Assembly: GCF_030315685.1 (NCBI RefSeq)
Contig: NZ_JASXSI010000029.1
Span: 1-55,024, forward strand
Length of the DNA stretch: 55,024 nucleotides
Origin: Gordonia sp. ABSL11-1
Lineage (GTDB): Bacteria; Actinomycetota; Actinomycetes; Mycobacteriales; Mycobacteriaceae
Reading direction: 5' to 3'
Shown: piece by piece, positions 18,119 to 26,567 of the stretch
Position numbering within the stretch: the stretch's first letter is position 1
How the letters are laid out: every line of letters starts with the position of its first letter
Notes under the pieces: generated by a model
What the model saw: only the letters and a program-made list of their open reading frames with translations
The model's database searches: none
Told to the model about the DNA's origin: nothing
Program-made: the position numbers and the translations under genes

Positions 18119-19393
18119 GTGCAACGACTGCTCGCCGACACCACACCGCTGCGAAACGCCTACTTCCGTCGCCTCTGGACGGCGAACATCATCACCGTCG
18201 TCGGCGCCCAGCTCACCGTCGTCGCCGTTCCGGCGCAGATCTACGAGATCACCGACAGCTCGGCCTATGTCGGCCTGACCGGGATCTTCGGACTGGTGCC
18301 GCTGATCGTATTCGGTCTGTGGGGTGGTGCCCTGGCCGACGTCTTCGATCGTCGACTGATCCTGATCATCACGACCTTCGGGCTGATCGGGTGCAGCGCC
18401 CTGCTCTGGCTGCAAGCCGCGTTCGATGTCGGGAATGTCTGGATTCTGTTGTGTGTGTTCGCCGTTCAACAAGCCTTCTTCGCGGTCAACCAGCCGACCC
18501 GGACGGCGGTGCTGCCGCGACTGCTCCCGCTCGCCGAACTGCCGGCCGCGAACTCGCTCAACATGACGGTCATGCAGGCCGGTGCGATCGCGGGACCGCT
18601 GGCCGGTGGTGCGCTGATCCCGTTCCTCGGCTACTCGACGCTGTACCTGGTCGACACCATCTGTCTGTTCGCGACGTTGTGGGCGGTGATCCGACTCCCG
18701 GTACTCAGGCCGCAACGCGCCGAGGGGGAACCTCGGCCGGTCGCCGGGTTGCGTTCCGTGGTGGACGGGTTCGTGTATCTGCGCAGTCACCGTGTCCTGA
18801 TGGCCAGCTTTCTGGTCGATCTCATCGCGATGATCTTCGGCATGCCGCGCGCACTGTTCCCGCAGATGGCGCACGAGAGCTTCGGCGGACCCGAGAGTGG
18901 CGGAATCGCTTTCGCGCTGCTGTTCGCGGCCATCCCCCTCGGATCGGTCATCGGCGGGGTCTTCTCCGGTTGGGTAGGCCGCGTCCGACGGCAGGGTCTG
19001 GCGGTGATCGTCTGCATCCTGATCTGGGGAGTGGCGATCGTCGTCGCCGGAGCGGTGTTGTTCTTCGCTCACGGCACGGCCTTGCCCGTCCTGCCGGTCG
19101 TGGTCGTCGCGCTGATGGTCGGTGGCGCCGCCGATATGGCCTCGGCAGCGTTCCGGCAGACGATGCTGCAGGCGGCGGCGACCGACGAGGTCCGCGGACG
19201 ACTGCAGGGGGTGTTCGTCGTCGTCGTGGCCGGTGGCCCGCGGATCGCCGACGTCGCCCACGGTGCCGCTGCGGCCATGGTGGGCACCGCCGTCGCCACC
19301 GCTGGCGGCGGGATCGGGGTCATCGTCCTGACCATCGTTGCCGCGCTGGCGATCCCGGCGTTCGTGCGGTACCGTGTGGACCGCCTGGCCTGA
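18119..19393 (+). CDS. MFS transporter, EntS-like exporter
   Basis: A protein of 424 residues starting at GTG 18119, with 12 hydrophobic segments. The MFS loop motif appears as GGALADVFDRRLIL after helix 2, with PTRTAVLPRLLPLAELPAANSL in the following loop. Both are typical of the MFS_3 group that includes the enterobactin exporter EntS. The export substrate is not known. It follows pdxH in the same direction, and the DNA beyond its stop begins the riboswitch-controlled regulator. Confidence 0.8.
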   Translation: MQRLLADTTPLRNAYFRRLWTANIITVVGAQLTVVAVPAQIYEITDSSAYVGLTGIFGLVPLIVFGLWGGALADVFDRRLILIITTFGLIGCSALLWLQAAFDVGNVWILLCVFAVQQAFFAVNQPTRTAVLPRLLPLAELPAANSLNMTVMQAGAIAGPLAGGALIPFLGYSTLYLVDTICLFATLWAVIRLPVLRPQRAEGEPRPVAGLRSVVDGFVYLRSHRVLMASFLVDLIAMIFGMPRALFPQMAHESFGGPESGGIAFALLFAAIPLGSVIGGVFSGWVGRVRRQGLAVIVCILIWGVAIVVAGAVLFFAHGTALPVLPVVVVALMVGGAADMASAAFRQTMLQAAATDEVRGRLQGVFVVVVAGGPRIADVAHGAAAAMVGTAVATAGGGIGVIVLTIVAALAIPAFVRYRVDRLA

Positions 19394-19461
19394 CCTGGGA
19401 CGGCGAACATCGTCACTGTCATCGAGTAAGCCGACCGCCGTCTTCCGCCAGAGCCAGATCC

Positions 19462-19476
19462 TGTGGTTGTACCACA
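19462..19476 (+). promoter_or_regulatory. palindromic GntR operator (autoregulatory site)
   Basis: TGTGGTTGTACCACA is a perfect palindrome with TGT at its centre. The core TGGTNNNACCA recurs at 37809-37819, 43970-43980 and 51179-51189. It lies 24 bases before the riboswitch aptamer of the FadR-type GntR gene, where it could cover the promoter. Binding by that GntR protein is inferred. Confidence 0.6.
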
Positions 19477-19500
19477 GTTCGAATGCCGCTAAGCTATCCG

Positions 19501-19627
19501 TACGGGCCCGATGAAATCGGTGGAAATCCGGTGCAGTCGCGCTACTGTGACGCTCCTGGCGGGGGCGAAGTCAGACCTGACGGTCCGTAGCCCATCCGTA
19601 TCCTGGGGACGCTGAATCCCTGAAGGA
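19501..19627 (+). ncRNA. cobalamin riboswitch before the GntR regulator
   Basis: The aptamer spans 19501-19589. P1 pairs 19501-19508 with 19582-19589 (one G-U). Inside are the conserved segments GGTGGAAATCCGGTGC, CGCTACTGTGACG and GAAGTCAGACC. This is a compact form of about 90 bases. Downstream, TCCT (19601-19604) and GGG can pair with CCC and AGGA (19624-19627), which would hide the AAGGAGG ribosome site just before the ATG at 19635. That implies B12-dependent blocking of translation of a regulator rather than of a biosynthetic gene. Confidence 0.8.
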
Positions 19628-19634
19628 GGACGCA

Positions 19635-20387
19635 ATGACTGGTGTCGTTTCCATCCACCCATCCGATTCCGTTGCCGCGCAGTGGCAGCCATTGGCCCGT
19701 GTGCGCACTCACGACCTTGTGCTCGCTGAGGTCGAGCGTCGTCTTGCCGCGGGCGATCTCCGATCCGGTGATCGTCTCCCGGCCGAGCGGCAACTCGCTG
19801 ATGCGCTCAACGTGAGCCGCGGCACCGTACGGCAGGCCCTGCGCATCCTCGAAGCGCTCGGAGTCGTCGAGGCAGGAACGGGATCCGGGCCCGGATCCGG
19901 CTCGAGGATCGTCTCGGACAGTGGCGCCGGACTCGCCATGGTGCTCCGGATACACCTTCAACTCGCGTCATTTCGTCTCGATGAGCTCGCCGAGGTTTAC
20001 GGACTCGTGGTGAGTAAGGCGGCACGCAAGGCTGTCGTGAAAGCTACCCCGGCTGATCTCGACGGCCTGCGCGAACTCGTGGTGGCCGCGCACAGGGCTC
20101 GGGGCATCGAGGCCGGAACGGTCACCGCAGCGTTCATGAAGAGCGTTGCGCAGATCTCCGGCAATAGGCTTCTCGCAGTGTTGAGCGGTGCGATGCAAGA
20201 CGCCGCCCGCTCAGCATTCACCCTGAGTCCGATCTCGAATCCGCAACCGCCGCTGGGATTCACATATGGTGCGATTGTGGATGCCATCGCGGATGGCGAT
20301 GTAGAGGCAGTCTCCGAGCTCGTGTCGGCGCATGTCAGGGACCTGTGCGCCGCCAGCGGCGTCGCGGATTTCGAGCGGGCGGGTTGA
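19635..20387 (+). CDS. GntR family regulator, FadR subfamily, riboswitch-controlled
   Basis: A protein of 250 residues. The winged helix (HDLVLAEVERRLAAGDLRSGDRLPAERQLADALNVSRGTVRQALRILEALGVVEAGTGSG) occupies residues of about 25-90. An all-helical FCD-type effector domain follows. It is a clear paralogue of the GntR protein encoded at 48771-49511 (shared GDRLP.ERQLA, EA.GVVEAGTGSG, SGLAMVLRIH.Q.ASF and SGN segments). The effector domain lacks the usual FCD Asp/His spacing at its start (VYGLVVSKAARKA), so metal binding may be altered. AAGGAGG lies 5 bases before the ATG. Candidate repressor of the TGGTNNNACCA regulon; the ligand could be an acyl-CoA or hydroxy acid. Confidence 0.85.
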   Translation: MTGVVSIHPSDSVAAQWQPLARVRTHDLVLAEVERRLAAGDLRSGDRLPAERQLADALNVSRGTVRQALRILEALGVVEAGTGSGPGSGSRIVSDSGAGLAMVLRIHLQLASFRLDELAEVYGLVVSKAARKAVVKATPADLDGLRELVVAAHRARGIEAGTVTAAFMKSVAQISGNRLLAVLSGAMQDAARSAFTLSPISNPQPPLGFTYGAIVDAIADGDVEAVSELVSAHVRDLCAASGVADFERAG

Positions 20388-20466
20388 GACCCCACCGTCC
20401 GGACGCACGGCAAAGCGCCTGATCGGTCTGGTCAACAGAAACAATCCTGCACTAGAGTCTTGGTAG

Positions 20467-20571
20467 GTCTCGTGGTGAATAACTCGGTCGTCAATCCGGG
20501 CGGACTTCACACTGTGATGATTCGCGGGCGATCGCCCGGGGGATCACGTAGCCAGACACTTGTCACGGGGC
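20467..20571 (+). ncRNA. cobalamin riboswitch before cobF
   Basis: P1 pairs GTCTCGTG (20467-20474) with CACGGGGC (20564-20571) through eight contiguous pairs, two of them G-U. Conserved aptamer words follow in order: AATCCGGGCGGAC, CACACTGTGATG and GTAGCCAGACAC. It is the main content of the 315-base gap between the GntR gene and cobF. It should control the small ORF-cobF-cobQ-cobK unit. Confidence 0.72.
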
Positions 20572-20610
20572 GGTCGTCGAGGTTGTTCGTATCTCCGGAG
20601 GTACCCCGCC

Positions 20611-20706
20611 ATGATCCGATTGCCCATGCGGGCCAAACGCTGCGGTGCAGCCACAGTGCATCGGTCTGAAGACGCCACCTGTGGGTGCGCCGGCGGTGCG
20701 TCATGA
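20611..20706 (+). CDS. 31-residue leader peptide or small protein coupled to cobF
   Basis: A short frame begins at ATG 20611, nine bases after a GGAGG ribosome site (20597-20601), and ends in a TGA that overlaps the cobF ATG (ATGA, 20703-20706). The product is basic at its start (MIRLPMRAKR) and has three cysteines (residues 11, 24 and 26, the last two as CGC) and one histidine (17). cobF has no good ribosome site of its own, so translation coupling through this frame is likely. I know no described counterpart. A chance frame is possible given the short length. Confidence 0.5.
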   Translation: MIRLPMRAKRCGAATVHRSEDATCGCAGGAS

Positions 20707-21473
20707 CTGCCGCGGTCAGAGTCAAGATCCTGGGAGTCGGCATGGGCCCCGCACATGTCACCTCGGAAGTGGCGGCTGCGCTGAGATCTATCGACTACGT
20801 TGTCGCCGCTGAAAAAACACAGGACGGTGACACCGACGAATTACTGGCCGCGCGACAGGCGATCCTAGACGAGTACGCAGGCGACACGGCAGTGCAGATC
20901 GTCGCCGTACCCGACCCGAAGAGGGACCGGTCGGAGAACCTGACGACGCAGCGTTACCAAGCGGCGGTGAACGATTGGCATCGCGCACGGGCAGTCGAAT
21001 ACGGACAGGTGCTCGCGGACCGGGGCGGTACCGCGGGATTCCTCGTCTGGGGTGACCCGTCGCTGTACGACTCGACGATCCGAATCGTGGAGTATGTCCG
21101 AGATCTCGGTACGGACCTCGAGGTCGAGGTGCTCCCGGGAATCAGCGCACCGCAGGTTCTCGCGGCACGTCATGCCATGGTGTTACACGACGTGGGTGAG
21201 CCGATTCACTTGACCACCGGTCGTCGTCTCCGACAAGCGGTGGCGGCCGGGCAGGAGAACATCGTGTCCATGCTGAACCCGCCGCCGGAGCAACTGGATC
21301 TGACCGGGATCGACGATTGGACCATCTGGTGGGGAGCCAACCTCGGGGCGACGGGTGAACGCCTGGTCTCCGGACGACTCGCGGACGTCATGCCCGCCGT
21401 CGTCGAGGCTCGCCGTGCAGCGAGAGAGGACGCTGGCTGGGTGATGGATGTATTTCGAGTGAGGAAGCCCTGA
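20703..21473 (+). CDS. cobF: precorrin-6A synthase (deacetylating) CobF
   Basis: A protein of 256 residues. It methylates C1 of precorrin-5 and releases acetate, giving precorrin-6A, in aerobic cobalamin synthesis. Tetrapyrrole methylase features are visible: VKILGVGMGPAHVTSEVAAAL at the N-terminus, FLVWGDPSLYDSTIRIVEYV, and EVLPGISAPQVLAARHAMVLHDVGEPIHLTTGRRL, the last of which is typical of CobF. The start at ATG 20703 overlaps the small ORF. Its stop overlaps the cobQ start (TGATG). Confidence 0.92.
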   Translation: MTAAVRVKILGVGMGPAHVTSEVAAALRSIDYVVAAEKTQDGDTDELLAARQAILDEYAGDTAVQIVAVPDPKRDRSENLTTQRYQAAVNDWHRARAVEYGQVLADRGGTAGFLVWGDPSLYDSTIRIVEYVRDLGTDLEVEVLPGISAPQVLAARHAMVLHDVGEPIHLTTGRRLRQAVAAGQENIVSMLNPPPEQLDLTGIDDWTIWWGANLGATGERLVSGRLADVMPAVVEARRAAREDAGWVMDVFRVRKP

Positions 21474-22948
21474 TGGCCGGACTGCTCATCGCCGGAACCG
21501 CCAGTGACGCCGGAAAGAGCGCGGTGACAACGGGTTTGTGTCGCGCGCTGGTTCGCCGCGACGTGCGGGTCGCGCCGTACAAGGCGCAGAACATGTCCAA
21601 CAACTCGATGGTGTGCATTGGCCCGGATGGCGATGGGGTGGAGATTGGTCGCGCGCAGTGGGTGCAGGCATCTGCGGCGCGCGCGACCCCTGAGGCCGCG
21701 ATGAACCCCGTGTTGCTCAAGCCCGGGAGCGATCGCCGCAGTCATGTCATCCTGATGGGACGGCCCTGGGGTTCGGTGGAGTCGTCGGACTGGTTGGAGG
21801 GCCGCCGGGCGATCGGTCGCGCCGCCCATGACGCTTTCGATGATCTCGCGTCCAGGTTCGATGTGGTCGTCGCCGAGGGGGCCGGCAGTCCCGCCGAGAT
21901 CAATCTGCGATCAGGCGATTACGTGAACATGGGGTTGGCACGCCACGCCGGGCTACCAACCGTAGTGGTTGGTGATATCGATCGTGGGGGTGTGTTTGCC
22001 GCCTTCCTCGGAAGCGTTGCCCTGTTGTCGCCGGAAGACCAGACGCTCGTGGCAGGGTTTGTCGTCAACAAGTTCCGTGGCGACCCCGACCTCTTGGCCC
22101 CGGGGCTGCGGGATCTCGAACGTCTCACAGGCCGTCGGGTATTCGGCACGGTGCCATGGCATCCCGATGTTTGGATTGATTCCGAGGATGCGTTGGACCT
22201 ACCGGGACGGCGAACCTTCTCGGGCAGTGCCCGACGAGTGGCGGTCGTCCGGCTCCCGCGGATCAGCAACTTCACCGACGTGGACGCGCTCGGGATGGAG
22301 CCCGACCTCGATGTGGTCTTCGTGTCGGATCCCCGGTCGCTGGCCGATGCGGACCTGGTCGTACTACCCGGCACACGGTCGACGATCGCAGACCTGGCGT
22401 GGTTGCGTGGGCGCGGGCTCGATCGGGCCCTCAACACGCACGTTGCAGCCGGGAAGCCGGTGCTGGGTATCTGCGGCGGCTTTCAGATGCTTGGCCGTGA
22501 GATTCGGGATGTCGGAGGTGTCGAGGGTCCGCCGACGACGGTGGAGGGCCTCGGCTTGCTCGATGTGACGACCGAGTTCGCCGATGAGAAGATTCTGCGG
22601 CTGCCGAGCGGTACCTGGCAGGACGAGCCGGCGGCCGGTTATGAGATCCACCACGGAAGGGTCATCCGTGGTCCAGGAGCCGAGGACTTCCTGGGTGGGG
22701 CTCGGGCCGAGATGGTCTTCGGCACGATGTGGCACGGCTCGCTGGAAGGTGATCGGCTGCGCCGGGCATTCCTGCGGGAGTCACTGTCGCTCGAGGCCTC
22801 GGCGGCATCTTTTCCGGCCGCGCGAGAGAGACGCATCGACGTGCTAGGAGATCTTGTCGAGAAGTTCGTCGATGTTGACGCCCTGTTGGACCTTGCTCTC
22901 CGGAAACACCCCCTCGATGTGCCCGTTCTGCCTCCCGGTGCGCCGTGA
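21473..22948 (+). CDS. cobQ: cobyric acid synthase CobQ
   Basis: A protein of 491 residues. It amidates side chains b, d, e and g of adenosylcobyrinic acid a,c-diamide using glutamine and ATP. The N-terminal ATP-binding domain shows LLIAGTASDAGKSAVTTGLCR and APYKAQNMSNNS. The C-terminal glutaminase domain has the nucleophile cysteine in VLGICGGFQMLG and the histidine in the GYEIHHGRV and FGTMWHGSLEGD segments. Full length for the family. It overlaps both neighbours by one base (TGATG) in the cobF-cobQ-cobK unit. Confidence 0.93.
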   Translation: MAGLLIAGTASDAGKSAVTTGLCRALVRRDVRVAPYKAQNMSNNSMVCIGPDGDGVEIGRAQWVQASAARATPEAAMNPVLLKPGSDRRSHVILMGRPWGSVESSDWLEGRRAIGRAAHDAFDDLASRFDVVVAEGAGSPAEINLRSGDYVNMGLARHAGLPTVVVGDIDRGGVFAAFLGSVALLSPEDQTLVAGFVVNKFRGDPDLLAPGLRDLERLTGRRVFGTVPWHPDVWIDSEDALDLPGRRTFSGSARRVAVVRLPRISNFTDVDALGMEPDLDVVFVSDPRSLADADLVVLPGTRSTIADLAWLRGRGLDRALNTHVAAGKPVLGICGGFQMLGREIRDVGGVEGPPTTVEGLGLLDVTTEFADEKILRLPSGTWQDEPAAGYEIHHGRVIRGPGAEDFLGGARAEMVFGTMWHGSLEGDRLRRAFLRESLSLEASAASFPAARERRIDVLGDLVEKFVDVDALLDLALRKHPLDVPVLPPGAP

Positions 22949-23691
22949 TGGCGGCTCGGATCCTGTTGCTCGGCGGTACGGCCGAGGCACGGCAACTCGC
23001 GAGGCAATTGATCGACACCGGCCACGATGTCACCAGCTCATTGGCAGGACGAGTACCCAATCCTCGTCTGCCGGCCGGGGCGGTTCGAATCGGTGGATTC
23101 GGTGGAGTGGATGGATTGCGCAACGCGGCAGTCGACTACGACGTGGTCGTCGATGCGACGCACCCGTTTGCAGCGGGGATCACGCGCAATGCGGCGCTGG
23201 CCTGTCTCACCGGAGAATCGCGACGTCCGCTGTTGCGGTTGGAGCGGCCCGGCTGGGGCGCGCGGTCAGGGCCCCTCTGGCACTGGGTCGATGATCATGA
23301 CGAGGCTGCCGCTCGTGCCGGTGAGTTGGGCACCCGTCAGGTTCTGACGGTGGGACGGCAGCGACTGTCCGAGTTCGTGCCGGTGCTGAGGGAACACGAC
23401 GTTGTCGCACGGGTCGTCGACGAGCGAAGCCTCGACCTACCGGATCGGTGGCAGGTGATCGCCGATCGCGGCCCCTACCAGCTTGCCGCCGAGACCGCGC
23501 TCTTGTGCGCTCATCGCGCTGATGTGTTGGTCACCAAGGACTCCGGGGGTGAGTACACGTGGCCCAAGATGCAAGCCGCCGACGAACTCGGTATTCCTGT
23601 CGTCGTGATTCGGCGCCCGGCGAGCCCGCCGGATCTGCAGACCGTACATTCGGTGGAGAGCGTGATGGGGTGGTTGCAGACGCTCACCTGA
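22948..23691 (+). CDS. cobK: precorrin-6A reductase CobK
   Basis: A protein of 247 residues from ATG 22948; a GTG three bases earlier is also possible. It reduces precorrin-6A to precorrin-6B (dihydro) with NADPH. Typical segments are ILLLGGTAEARQLARQL, LAGRVPNPRLPAGAVRIGGFGGVDGL, DATHPFAAGITRNAA and VLVTKDSGGEYTWPKMQAADELGIPVVVIRRP. It is the last gene of the forward unit and overlaps the 3' end of the opposing cobD by 8 bases. Confidence 0.92.
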   Translation: MAARILLLGGTAEARQLARQLIDTGHDVTSSLAGRVPNPRLPAGAVRIGGFGGVDGLRNAAVDYDVVVDATHPFAAGITRNAALACLTGESRRPLLRLERPGWGARSGPLWHWVDDHDEAAARAGELGTRQVLTVGRQRLSEFVPVLREHDVVARVVDERSLDLPDRWQVIADRGPYQLAAETALLCAHRADVLVTKDSGGEYTWPKMQAADELGIPVVVIRRPASPPDLQTVHSVESVMGWLQTLT

Positions 23692-24643
23692 GCAATGGGG
23701 CGATACCCCGTCGGCGGTCTCCCATCCGGGCCGCGGCGATCGCGACGGCCGCCGCCGTACTGACCCCTACTCTTTGTGCCAGCATCACTGTACGGCCGAT
23801 GTCATCACGAGTGGCCGATCGTCCGTCACCCATGACGGCTCGGGTCTCCGGTGCTCGGCCGGGGTAGCGGTTCACTCCGCCCAGGCGTAGACCGAGTGCG
23901 CCTGCGAACGCAGCTTCGACAACGCCGGCATTGGGGCTCGGATGCCTTTGTGCATCGCGTCGCCAGCAACGGAGTGCGCCTCGTGTGTCGGGGCCTATGG
24001 CAGATGCCACGACCGCCGTCACCCGGGCTGCGGGCAATCCGAGTAGATCATCGAAACGTGCTGCTGCCCAGCCGAACCTCTCGAGACGTGGGCTCCGGTG
24101 ACCAACCATGGCATCGAGTGTGTTCGCGGCTCTCAGCATGACCAGTCCCGGAACGCCGGCCACCGCTCCCCAGAACAGGGGCGCGACGACTGCATCGGAG
24201 GTGTTCTCGGCAACCGATTCGATCACGGCGCGGGCGATTTCTGTCTCGCTCAGTAGTCTCGTGTCCCGACCCACGAGGCGGGTCAGGCGAACTCGTGCGC
24301 CGCTGAGGTCGCCTGACGCGAGGAGCTTGTCGACTACACCGGCTTCGTGTGCGAGCGATCTCCCGCCGAGCACGGCCCACGTGACGCCGGCAATGAGAAC
24401 GGTTCGGGTGAGCGGGTGCCGCACAGATCGCTCGGCGACGAAACCCAGGACAGTCGGACCGCCGACCATGATCAGTTCGAAACCGACTCCTCGGGCCCGA
24501 GAGTCCCGATACATCGCACGCTCGACGTATGTGGCCACGCTGCCGAATCCGGACACCGGGTGAAACCGTTGTGGATCACCGGTCAGCCGGTCGAAGAGAA
24601 AGCCCAGGAGAATGCCTGCTGGTCGAGATATCCTGTCGCGCAT
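23684..24643 (-). CDS. cobD: adenosylcobinamide-phosphate synthase CobD/CbiB
   Basis: A protein of 319 residues with several membrane segments. It joins the aminopropanol (phosphate) arm to adenosylcobyric acid in the membrane. Visible family segments are GFLFDRLTGDPQRFHPVSGFG, GRDTRLLSETEIARAVIESVAENTSDAVVAPLFW, AANTLDAMVGHRS and HPSPNAGVVEAAFAGALGLRLGG. The ATG at 24643 lies 71 bases after the cobS stop, with a hairpin between, so expression may differ from the upstream unit. Confidence 0.92.
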   Translation of the reverse strand: MRDRISRPAGILLGFLFDRLTGDPQRFHPVSGFGSVATYVERAMYRDSRARGVGFELIMVGGPTVLGFVAERSVRHPLTRTVLIAGVTWAVLGGRSLAHEAGVVDKLLASGDLSGARVRLTRLVGRDTRLLSETEIARAVIESVAENTSDAVVAPLFWGAVAGVPGLVMLRAANTLDAMVGHRSPRLERFGWAAARFDDLLGLPAARVTAVVASAIGPDTRGALRCWRRDAQRHPSPNAGVVEAAFAGALGLRLGGVNRYPGRAPETRAVMGDGRSATRDDIGRTVMLAQRVGVSTAAAVAIAAARMGDRRRGIAPLLR

Positions 24644-24689
24644 GTCTGTTGCTCCTTCGGACTGATTCTCCCGGCGCGGGTGCCGATCT

Positions 24690-24710
24690 TTGGGCTCGCA
24701 ATGAGCCCAA
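24690..24710 (-). terminator. hairpin between cobS and cobD
   Basis: TTGGGCTC and GAGCCCAA form a perfect 8-base stem with a 5-base loop, 5 bases after the cobS stop. No U tract follows. It could be a partial terminator or an RNA-stability element that lowers cobD relative to cobT-cobS. Confidence 0.45.
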
Positions 24711-24714
24711 CAGC

Positions 24715-25500
24715 TCAGATGAGCGTGAGCAGTAGTATCGTGCAGGTGACCTCCACCGAGGCGCCGAGCACATCACCGGTGATCCCGCTGAGGCGACGGA
24801 TCACGTGTCGCAGCAACAGAGCCAGCACGACGACCGCGAACGCGACGGAGCTCACCGCCCGCCACGGCGAGATTCCGGAGGGCAGCGTGGCGGTGATCAG
24901 CACGCCGCTGATCATCAGCAACGAGACCGCGGCGTGCGTGTAGCCCACGGTGCCCGCACACGCAGCACCGAGGCCCGTCGGCCGGGCGCACGGTATCGAA
25001 CGGAGACAACAGATCGCCAAGCTGACGCGAGATGCCGCGACAACTAGACCCGCCAGTACCGCGCCTGCGGTCGAGTCGACGAGTTCCGAGATCGCGAAGA
25101 CTTGCAGTCCCATCACGACGATCAACGTGACGACACCGGCCGGCCCTATGTCGCCCGACTTCATGACCTCCAGGGCCCGTGTTCGATCATGCGATGCCGC
25201 CAGGCCGTCTGTTGTGTCAGCCAAGCCGTCGAGATGCAGGCACCGGGTCCCCAGCGCGACGACGCCCACGGCGACCGATCCGATCACCGGACCCGGCCAC
25301 GAGAGCGAGTGGCCGGCCAGTGCCGACAACGCGACGGCAATGCCCAGGGGCAGTGCGGCGATCGGTGCGAGCAACATCGCGACGTGCGCGACTGCCGCGT
25401 CGACCTGCCCGGGCGGTCGTACCCGCAGTGCGGTGAGTGTCCCCACCGCCAGTCGCCAGCCGTCGGCTGTGACCTGGCGGCGCGGCGCAGCGGTGGTCAC
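24715..25500 (-). CDS. cobS: adenosylcobinamide-GDP ribazoletransferase CobS (CobV)
   Basis: A protein of 261 residues with about six membrane segments, starting at GTG 25500 with a GTGA overlap of the cobT stop. It attaches alpha-ribazole phosphate to adenosylcobinamide-GDP. Characteristic segments are LAVGTLTALRVRPPG, HLDGLADTTDGLAASHDRTRALEVMKSGDIGPAGVVTLIVVMGLQ (acid-rich metal and substrate site) and SRVSLAICCLRSIPCARPTGLG. Part of the chlID-to-cobD unit. Confidence 0.92.
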   Translation of the reverse strand: MTTAAPRRQVTADGWRLAVGTLTALRVRPPGQVDAAVAHVAMLLAPIAALPLGIAVALSALAGHSLSWPGPVIGSVAVGVVALGTRCLHLDGLADTTDGLAASHDRTRALEVMKSGDIGPAGVVTLIVVMGLQVFAISELVDSTAGAVLAGLVVAASRVSLAICCLRSIPCARPTGLGAACAGTVGYTHAAVSLLMISGVLITATLPSGISPWRAVSSVAFAVVVLALLLRHVIRRLSGITGDVLGASVEVTCTILLLTLI

Positions 25501-26558
25501 CCGGCCATGAGATCGTCGAGCAGTGCGACATCGCGAAGCACCGTGATCGCGCTACGCACCACGGATACGGCTACGACGGCACCCGAACCTTCGCCCACCC
25601 GCATGTCGAGGTCCAATATCGGCGTGAGTCCCATCTTCTCCAGGGCCAGGCTCTGGGCGGGTTCGGTGGACCGGTGGCCGGCGGCAAACCATCGGGCAGC
25701 ACCCGGGGCGATGCGATCGGCGGTCAGCGCACACGCCACGGACATGAGACCGTCGAGCAGTACCGGGACGCGACGCCGGGCGGCTGTGAGCAGGTAACCG
25801 GTGGTTGCTGCGAGGTCGGGACTGCCCAAGCCTGCCAACGCACGTTTCGGATCCTCGGTGTCGTCACCGACCCGGTCCAATGCGGTCTGCACCACGCTCA
25901 CCTTGTGCCGCAACATCGCGTCATCAATGCCGGTGCCCCGGCCGACGACCTCGGTTGCGGGCAGGCCCAGCCCGGACGCGACCAGCGCCGCTGCCGGTGT
26001 GGTGTTGCCGATACCCAGGTCGCCGCTCAACAATAGCTGTGCCCCGGCGTCGATCTCCTCCTGTGCAACGGCGGTGCCAGCGGCGAGTGCAGCCTCCAGG
26101 TCGTGGGGGGGCATCGCATCACGTAAGTGAATCGGCTCGCAGCTGCGCCGGACCTTGAACTCCTGCAGCGCTTGTCGCGTGTGATTCGGCAGGTCCGTGA
26201 AGTCGTCGTCGACACCGATGTCGAGCACTCGCACCGAGACGTTCTGCTCGGCGGCGAGTGCATTGACCACCAGCCCACCCGACAGTGCGGCGCGCGTGAT
26301 CAGCCCGGTGAGCGCGGGCGGGAACGCCGACACATCGTGACCGGCGACGCCGTGGTCGCCGGCGAACACCACGAGTCGCGCATGGTCGAGGGGCGGCGGC
26401 GGCACGGCGCCCTGGGTGCCTGATGCCCAGACCGCGATGTCGCCCAGACGGCCCAGGGCGCCCGGCGGCGTGGCGAGTCGGTGCAGCCGCTGGATGGCGG
26501 CGGAAATCACCTCGGGATCGGGAGGTGCCACCGGTGTCGGCGGTGGGTGTGCGGTCAT
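25497..26558 (-). CDS. cobT: nicotinate-nucleotide-dimethylbenzimidazole phosphoribosyltransferase CobT
   Basis: A protein of 353 residues. It makes alpha-ribazole 5'-phosphate from dimethylbenzimidazole (made by BluB encoded nearby) and nicotinate mononucleotide. Visible segments are LATPPGALGRLGDIAVW, VVFAGDHGVAGHDVSAFPPALT, LLSGDLGIGNTTPAAALV and the C-terminal LDLDMRVGEGSGAVVAVSVVRSA with the catalytic glutamate. It follows the cobB/cobC fusion gene by 9 bases. Confidence 0.93.
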   Translation of the reverse strand: MTAHPPPTPVAPPDPEVISAAIQRLHRLATPPGALGRLGDIAVWASGTQGAVPPPPLDHARLVVFAGDHGVAGHDVSAFPPALTGLITRAALSGGLVVNALAAEQNVSVRVLDIGVDDDFTDLPNHTRQALQEFKVRRSCEPIHLRDAMPPHDLEAALAAGTAVAQEEIDAGAQLLLSGDLGIGNTTPAAALVASGLGLPATEVVGRGTGIDDAMLRHKVSVVQTALDRVGDDTEDPKRALAGLGSPDLAATTGYLLTAARRRVPVLLDGLMSVACALTADRIAPGAARWFAAGHRSTEPAQSLALEKMGLTPILDLDMRVGEGSGAVVAVSVVRSAITVLRDVALLDDLMAG

Positions 26559-26567
26559 CGAGGTCTC

